In this document: positions 6,161-8,402 of the stretch, piece after piece
How the letters are laid out: the number at the start of each line of letters is the position of its first letter
Position numbering within the stretch: the stretch's first letter is position 1
Source: Candidatus Tayloriibacteriota bacterium
GTDB lineage: Bacteria > Patescibacteriota > Minisyncoccia > Phycocordibacterales > PALSA-1337
DNA: 8,402 nt
Reading direction: 5' to 3'
NCBI GenBank assembly: GCA_003170325.1
Contig: PMZP01000053.1
Coordinates: 1-8,402, forward strand
Made by a program: the position numbers and the translations under genes
The notes under the pieces: model-generated
What the model saw: only the letters and a program-made list of their open reading frames with translations
Database searches by the model: none
What the model was told of the DNA's origin: nothing

Positions 6161-6763
6161 TCATATATGGTGCGAGCCCGAAAGTATATCACGCAACTTG
6201 AACAGCGCCCTCCGATGCCAGCTTTTGACCGTGTTCATCGGCCGTCCGACTACAACGGCGATCTCGTCAAAAGTCATCTCCTGATGATAATGCAGAAGGA
6301 GCACGGCGCGATGGTCCGGATGGATCCCTTCTAGGGCCTCATTGACGACATCCACCAAAGCGGCCTTCTCCATGATCTCCGGTGCCAATGGTTCCGGATC
6401 CTCCAGAGTGTCGGCGAATTGCAGGTCGTTTTCGGTATCATCCAGATCGGAAAAAACCGCGGACTTCTTCTTCTTGATGAAATCCAGGGCGGTATTGCGG
6501 GCGATGGCGTATAGCCAGGGGCGGAATTGGCGGTTCTCGGTATAACGGCCGATATGCTTCCAGACTTTAAAGAAGGTGTCCTGGGCGATATCCTCGGCGT
6601 CTTCGGATGCCTTGCTATATTGTCGGGCGAAATTGAAGATCGGCCGCATATAGCGGCGCATCAGTTCCTGGAATGCGAACTCGTCCTTTCCTCGGCATTT
6701 TTCGGCCAATTCCTCGTCGCTTTGCGCGGTATAGGGGTTTTCTTGAAGGTATGAAATGGGCAT
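6161..6763 (-). CDS. ECF-type RNA polymerase sigma factor
   Basis: A 200-residue sigma-70 family protein with only regions 2 and 4, as in extracytoplasmic-function sigma factors. Numbered from ATG 6763, region 2 spans about 31-99 and contains the core-binding and -10-reading helices (DAEDIAQDTFFKVWKHIGRY and FRPWLYAIARNTALDFIKKKK). An acidic linker (SDLDDTENDLQFADTLEDPE) follows, then region 4 (about 143-193) with a helix-turn-helix around EMTFDEIAVVVGRPMNTVKSW. A TTG at 6772 could add three residues; it lies 6 bases after a TATGAT box, the exact leaderless spacing, so I cannot exclude it. The gene follows the 56-residue membrane protein gene closely and precedes the membrane protein, adaptor and ABC genes, which makes it the likely regulator of this operon. 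I could not find a convincing ECF target motif. Confidence 0.93.
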   Translation of the reverse strand: MPISYLQENPYTAQSDEELAEKCRGKDEFAFQELMRRYMRPIFNFARQYSKASEDAEDIAQDTFFKVWKHIGRYTENRQFRPWLYAIARNTALDFIKKKKSAVFSDLDDTENDLQFADTLEDPEPLAPEIMEKAALVDVVNEALEGIHPDHRAVLLLHYHQEMTFDEIAVVVGRPMNTVKSWHRRALFKLRDILSGSHHI

Positions 6764-6778
6764 ATATAACAAGTGTAT

Positions 6779-6784
6779 ATCATA
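6779..6784 (-). promoter_or_regulatory. -10-like box before the sigma factor gene
   Basis: TATGAT on the minus strand lies 15 bases before ATG 6763 and 6 bases before TTG 6772. Predicted transcription would start at about 6772, giving either a leaderless TTG start or a 9-base leader to the ATG. The nearest -35-like sequence (TTGTCG) has a short 15-base spacer, so support is modest. Confidence 0.35.
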
Positions 6785-6787
6785 AAT

Positions 6788-6958
6788 CTAAAACATCTGC
6801 GACAATTTCCATCCAGCCCAAATGCCGGCGATACCGCCGATGGTATTTCCGATGATCGAAGAAAATGAGAATAAGTCGGCGCCCCAAAGAGTGGGCACAT
6901 AGCCTCCGATGGTGCCGCCGACGAAGATGCCTATCCAGATGAGAGTTTTGGGGCTCAT
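6788..6958 (-). CDS. Small two-helix glycine-rich membrane protein
   Basis: A 56-residue protein with two hydrophobic stretches: LIWIGIFVGGTIGGYVP (about 6-22) and SIIGNTIGGIAGIWAGWKL (about 34-52). Glycine spacing in both (GGTIGG, GNTIGGIAG) suggests close helix packing of the glycine-zipper kind. I recall similar short proteins in many bacterial genomes, without a known function. I chose ATG 6958, which gives MSPKTLIWIG. A longer frame from 7099 would run back through the divergent promoters and the 38-residue gene. An extended -10 promoter (TGC TATAAT) lies 15 bases before the start. It precedes the sigma factor with 24 bases between them, so it may be the first gene of the sigma-efflux operon. 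Confidence 0.75.
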   Translation of the reverse strand: MSPKTLIWIGIFVGGTIGGYVPTLWGADLFSFSSIIGNTIGGIAGIWAGWKLSQMF

Positions 6959-6973
6959 AGTGATTCGCGGTAA

Positions 6974-6982
6974 ATTATAGCA
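6974..6982 (-). promoter_or_regulatory. Extended -10 promoter of the minus-strand operon
   Basis: Read on the minus strand this is TGC followed by a perfect TATAAT. An extended -10 can work without a good -35; the best candidate, TTGGCA (7000-7005), has a 20-base spacer, which is long. Transcription would start near 6967, leaving a leader of about 8 bases with no ribosome-binding motif. It could drive the whole seven-gene array. Confidence 0.6.
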
Positions 6983-6990
6983 TGTATAGG

Positions 6991-7019
6991 TGGACGCAAT
7001 GCCAATTCTCATGTACACT
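6991..7019 (+). promoter_or_regulatory. Promoter of the 38-residue gene and msr cluster
   Basis: TGGACG (6991-6996) and TACACT (7014-7019) are separated by 17 bases and match the -35 and -10 consensus at four positions each. The ATG at 7029 is 9 bases past the hexamer, so transcription would begin within about 3 bases of it. The element interleaves with the minus-strand promoter next to it. Confidence 0.45.
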
Positions 7020-7028
7020 GTCCTCATC

Positions 7029-7145
7029 ATGGCAAAAAGAGCATCAGTCCAAGGGCACTCCTCGCGATCGCACAAGACGGCCAAGCGCCGTGCGGCCAAG
7101 TGGGTTCGTCTACAGGCAAAGAAGGCAAAACTGCATAAAAAATAG
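7029..7145 (+). CDS. 38-residue lysine/arginine-rich protein
   Basis: A short open frame from ATG 7029 to TAG 7143-7145, starting MAKRASVQGHSSRSHKTAKR. About 16 of 38 residues are Lys, Arg or His-flanked basic positions and there are no Asp or Glu residues, so it should be strongly positive and bind nucleic acid, perhaps rRNA or DNA. In size and charge it recalls tiny ribosome-associated proteins such as bL34 or bTHX, but the sequence matches neither motif set I know. Support for it being real: a promoter at leaderless spacing, a clean frame filling the gap between the divergent promoter and msrA (21 bases away), and composition unlike random sequence. Function is unknown, and expression would need proof. 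Confidence 0.6.
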   Translation: MAKRASVQGHSSRSHKTAKRRAAKWVRLQAKKAKLHKK

Positions 7146-7160
7146 AGACTGGCTCGTATC

Positions 7161-7166
7161 TATAAT
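7161..7166 (+). promoter_or_regulatory. TATAAT directly abutting the msrA start codon
   Basis: A perfect TATAAT ends one base before the msrA ATG. Used as a standard -10 box it would start RNA near 7173, inside the gene, and miss the ATG. I see no -35 at the right distance. It may be a chance A/T-rich initiation region, which can help ribosome binding when there is no Shine-Dalgarno sequence. Confidence 0.2.
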
Positions 7167-7715
7167 ATGTCTCAAAGCAGATCCGAAATCGCAGTGTTCG
7201 GAGGGGGTTGCTTCTGGTGCACAGAGGCGATTTTTAAGTCTTTGAAAGGGGTAATTTCAGTTATGCCCGGATACAGCGGCGGCGCTATTCCAAGTCCGAC
7301 TTATGAGCAAGTTAGCACGGGTAATACCGGCCACGTAGAATCCATCAAGATCGAGTTTGATCCGGCGGTTATTTCCTATGGTGATCTGCTGGCAGTCTTT
7401 TTCAGTACGCATGATCCAACGACCCTGAATCAGCAGGGTAATGATGTCGGCGAGCAATATGCTTCGACTATCTTTTATTCAAGTGAGGAGCAAAAATCAA
7501 AAGCAGAGGCTTTGATCAATGAATTGGACGATTCGAAGGCATATGAGAAGCCAGTCGTCACCGCCGTTCGACCTCTGACTGGTTTTTTTCCGGCTGAAGA
7601 TTATCACCGCGACTATTATGAATCCCACAAAGACGCGCCCTATTGCCAGCTCATCATCGAGCCGAAATTGGTGAAGCTTCAGAAGAGATTTGCCGAACTG
7701 CTGAAAGAACGATAA
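7167..7715 (+). CDS. msrA: Peptide methionine-S-sulfoxide reductase MsrA
   Basis: A 182-residue MsrA, which reduces the S-epimer of methionine sulfoxide in proteins or free methionine, using thioredoxin or a similar donor. The N-terminal signature FGGGCFWCTEAIF holds catalytic Cys15, with a second Cys at 18. Further family residues are in GYSGG (35-39), GHVESIKIEFDP (55-66, with Glu58), THDPT (81-85) and GNDVGEQYAS (91-100, with Asp93 and Tyr98). Near the C-terminus DAPYCQLIIEPK (156-167) gives Cys160 as the likely resolving cysteine. Length is normal for the compact form. The gene has no Shine-Dalgarno sequence, follows the 38-residue gene by 21 bases, and is followed by msrB after 43 bases, so the pair covers both sulfoxide epimers. 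Confidence 0.97.
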   Translation: MSQSRSEIAVFGGGCFWCTEAIFKSLKGVISVMPGYSGGAIPSPTYEQVSTGNTGHVESIKIEFDPAVISYGDLLAVFFSTHDPTTLNQQGNDVGEQYASTIFYSSEEQKSKAEALINELDDSKAYEKPVVTAVRPLTGFFPAEDYHRDYYESHKDAPYCQLIIEPKLVKLQKRFAELLKER

Positions 7716-7758
7716 TCGTTTTGCACATATTGAAACAGGTGAGTCGTACAGCAAGCAT

Positions 7759-8139
7759 ATGAACGAACCCGATATCAAAAGGAAGTTGACGCCGGAGGAA
7801 TATCGCGTATTGCGAGAGAAGGGAACAGAAGCGCCGTTTTCCGGGGAGCTTCTCTATGACAAGCGAACCGGCACTTACCGATGCAAAGTCTGCGGCGCCG
7901 ACCTATTTTCGTCGTCGGCGAAATTCGAGAGCGGTACCGGCTGGCCGTCATTCGACAAGGCTTTGCCGGATGCCGTGGAACTCACGGAAGACAAGAGCCA
8001 CGGCATGGTTCGCACTGAAGTCATCTGTCGGAATTGCCGCTCGCATCTCGGTCACGTTTTCGACGACGGTCCAACGTCGACTGGTAAGAGGTACTGCCTG
8101 AACTCTGTTTGTTTGGATCTGGAGGAAGCAAAAGGCTGA
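7759..8139 (+). CDS. msrB: Peptide methionine-R-sulfoxide reductase MsrB
   Basis: A 126-residue MsrB, the enzyme for the R-epimer of methionine sulfoxide in proteins. It has the full family set: the zinc site made by Cys42/Cys45 (RCKVCGADLF) and Cys90/Cys93 (VICRNCRSHLGHVF), the substrate-pocket motif SGTGWPSF (58-65), and the catalytic block GKRYCLNSVCLDL with Cys113. At the place where many MsrBs carry a resolving Cys (SGCGWPSF) there is Thr60. An additional Cys118 sits five residues after the catalytic one, where an Ala or Ser is more usual. The gene lies 43 bases after msrA without its own clear promoter, so co-transcription is likely. A stretch AGGTGA (7737-7742) is too far from the ATG to count as a ribosome-binding site. 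Confidence 0.97.
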   Translation: MNEPDIKRKLTPEEYRVLREKGTEAPFSGELLYDKRTGTYRCKVCGADLFSSSAKFESGTGWPSFDKALPDAVELTEDKSHGMVRTEVICRNCRSHLGHVFDDGPTSTGKRYCLNSVCLDLEEAKG

Positions 8140-8144
8140 AACAT

Positions 8145-8172
8145 TTGAAGACTATTGTGGGTGCGCTATAAT
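8145..8172 (+). promoter_or_regulatory. Promoter of the tspO gene, leaderless
   Basis: TTGAAG (8145-8150) and a perfect TATAAT (8167-8172) are separated by 16 bases, the best two-box promoter in the window. Transcription would start at about 8179-8182, on or just before the ATG at 8182, so the mRNA has almost no leader. The promoter starts 5 bases after the msrB stop. Confidence 0.7.
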
Positions 8173-8181
8173 TAGAGTGTG

Positions 8182-8402
8182 ATGAACAATATGCAGCTCT
8201 ATTACGACGTGCTCATCAAGCCATCATTCTCTCCACCAGCCTGGATTTTTGGGCCTGTGTGGACGGTGCTATACATAATCATATCCATAACTTTCATCCG
8301 AGTTTTCTATTTGGCGGCGAAACGAGTCATTCCAGCCTACATCACCATACCGTTCATTTTGAATCTGATAGTCAATCTCGCTTATACGCCACTACAATTC
8401 GG
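8182..8402 (+). CDS. tspO: TspO/MBR-family tryptophan-rich sensory protein, 5' part
   Basis: The first 73 codons of a TspO/MBR-family membrane protein, cut by the window end. The family's motif is plain: IKPSFSPPAWIFGPVWTVLY (residues 12-31), followed by hydrophobic helices and NLAYTPLQFG, which fits the third helix of the family. TspO proteins bind porphyrins and other hydrophobic ligands and are linked to oxidative stress, in line with the msrA-msrB neighbours. The usual first helix before the KP..PP motif is absent, and an in-frame TAG at 8173-8175 shows the start cannot be further upstream. ATG 8182 matches the leaderless promoter; GTG 8179 or ATG 8191 are alternatives. The gene is open at the window end and its full length is unknown. 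Confidence 0.88.
   Translation, partial: MNNMQLYYDVLIKPSFSPPAWIFGPVWTVLYIIISITFIRVFYLAAKRVIPAYITIPFILNLIVNLAYTPLQF

Noticed and set aside
6959..7099. Upstream extension of the 56-residue membrane protein to 7099
   Set aside because: It would read through two promoters and antisense to the 38-residue gene. The ATG at 6958 follows an extended -10 box and begins a normal membrane protein.
7737..7742. AGGTGA as a Shine-Dalgarno sequence for msrB
   Set aside because: It ends 16 bases before the ATG, outside the working range of about 5-12 bases.
1..8402. Alternative genetic code with TGA as glycine
   Set aside because: The ATPase, sigma factor and msrB genes all end at TGA exactly where family members end, and no conserved glycine is coded by TGA.
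1..8402. CRISPR array, insertion sequence, phage or tRNA-linked integration site
   Set aside because: No spaced direct repeats, transposase, integrase, terminal inverted repeats or tRNA-like cloverleaf was seen on either strand.

Overview
The window reads as a piece of a chromosome from a small-genome bacterium, most likely a member of the Candidate Phyla Radiation (Patescibacteria, Parcubacteria-like). This is inference from several signs together: very compact gene packing, a short TspO-type protein that starts without the usual first membrane helix, a MacAB/YknXYZ-type efflux operon with no outer-membrane TolC partner in view, a HAD phosphatase of a type I associate with these genomes, and start regions with no Shine-Dalgarno sequence. 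TGA is used as a normal stop (ATPase, sigma factor, msrB), so the TGA=Gly code of Gracilibacteria/Absconditabacteria does not apply.

Layout. (1) Positions 1-1186, plus strand: a RelB/DinJ-type antitoxin, a RelE/YafQ-type toxin, and a HAD-superfamily phosphatase that overlaps the toxin by 8 bases and is broken by a single-base frameshift in a run of eight A residues. By eye this block is more A/T-rich than the operon beside it. (2) Positions 1195-6958, minus strand: a seven-gene array read right to left: a 56-residue membrane protein, an ECF sigma factor, a two-helix membrane protein in the position of an anti-sigma factor, a membrane-anchored DUF5666-like protein, a MacA/HlyD-type adaptor, a MacB/LolD-type ATPase and a MacB/FtsX-type permease. 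Spacing is tight (24, 47, 51, 2, 34 and -4 bases), which suggests an ECF-controlled envelope-stress or efflux operon. (3) Positions 6959-7028: a 70-base divergent promoter region. (4) Positions 7029-8402, plus strand: a 38-residue very basic protein missed by length-limited gene callers, msrA, msrB, and the 5' part of a TspO/MBR gene cut by the window end. The Msr enzymes repair oxidised methionine, and TspO proteins are often linked to oxidative stress and porphyrins, so this looks like an oxidative-damage cluster.

The strongest global signal is the initiation pattern. None of the 12 genes whose upstream region is fully visible has a convincing Shine-Dalgarno motif, and several have a good -10 hexamer placed so that transcription would begin at or within a few bases of the start codon (antitoxin, toxin, 38-residue protein, tspO, the anti-sigma candidate and perhaps the sigma factor). 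This is the known signature of leaderless mRNAs.

No stretch over 300 bases lacks a gene. I see no tRNA or rRNA gene, CRISPR array, insertion sequence, att site, riboswitch or convincing intrinsic terminator.
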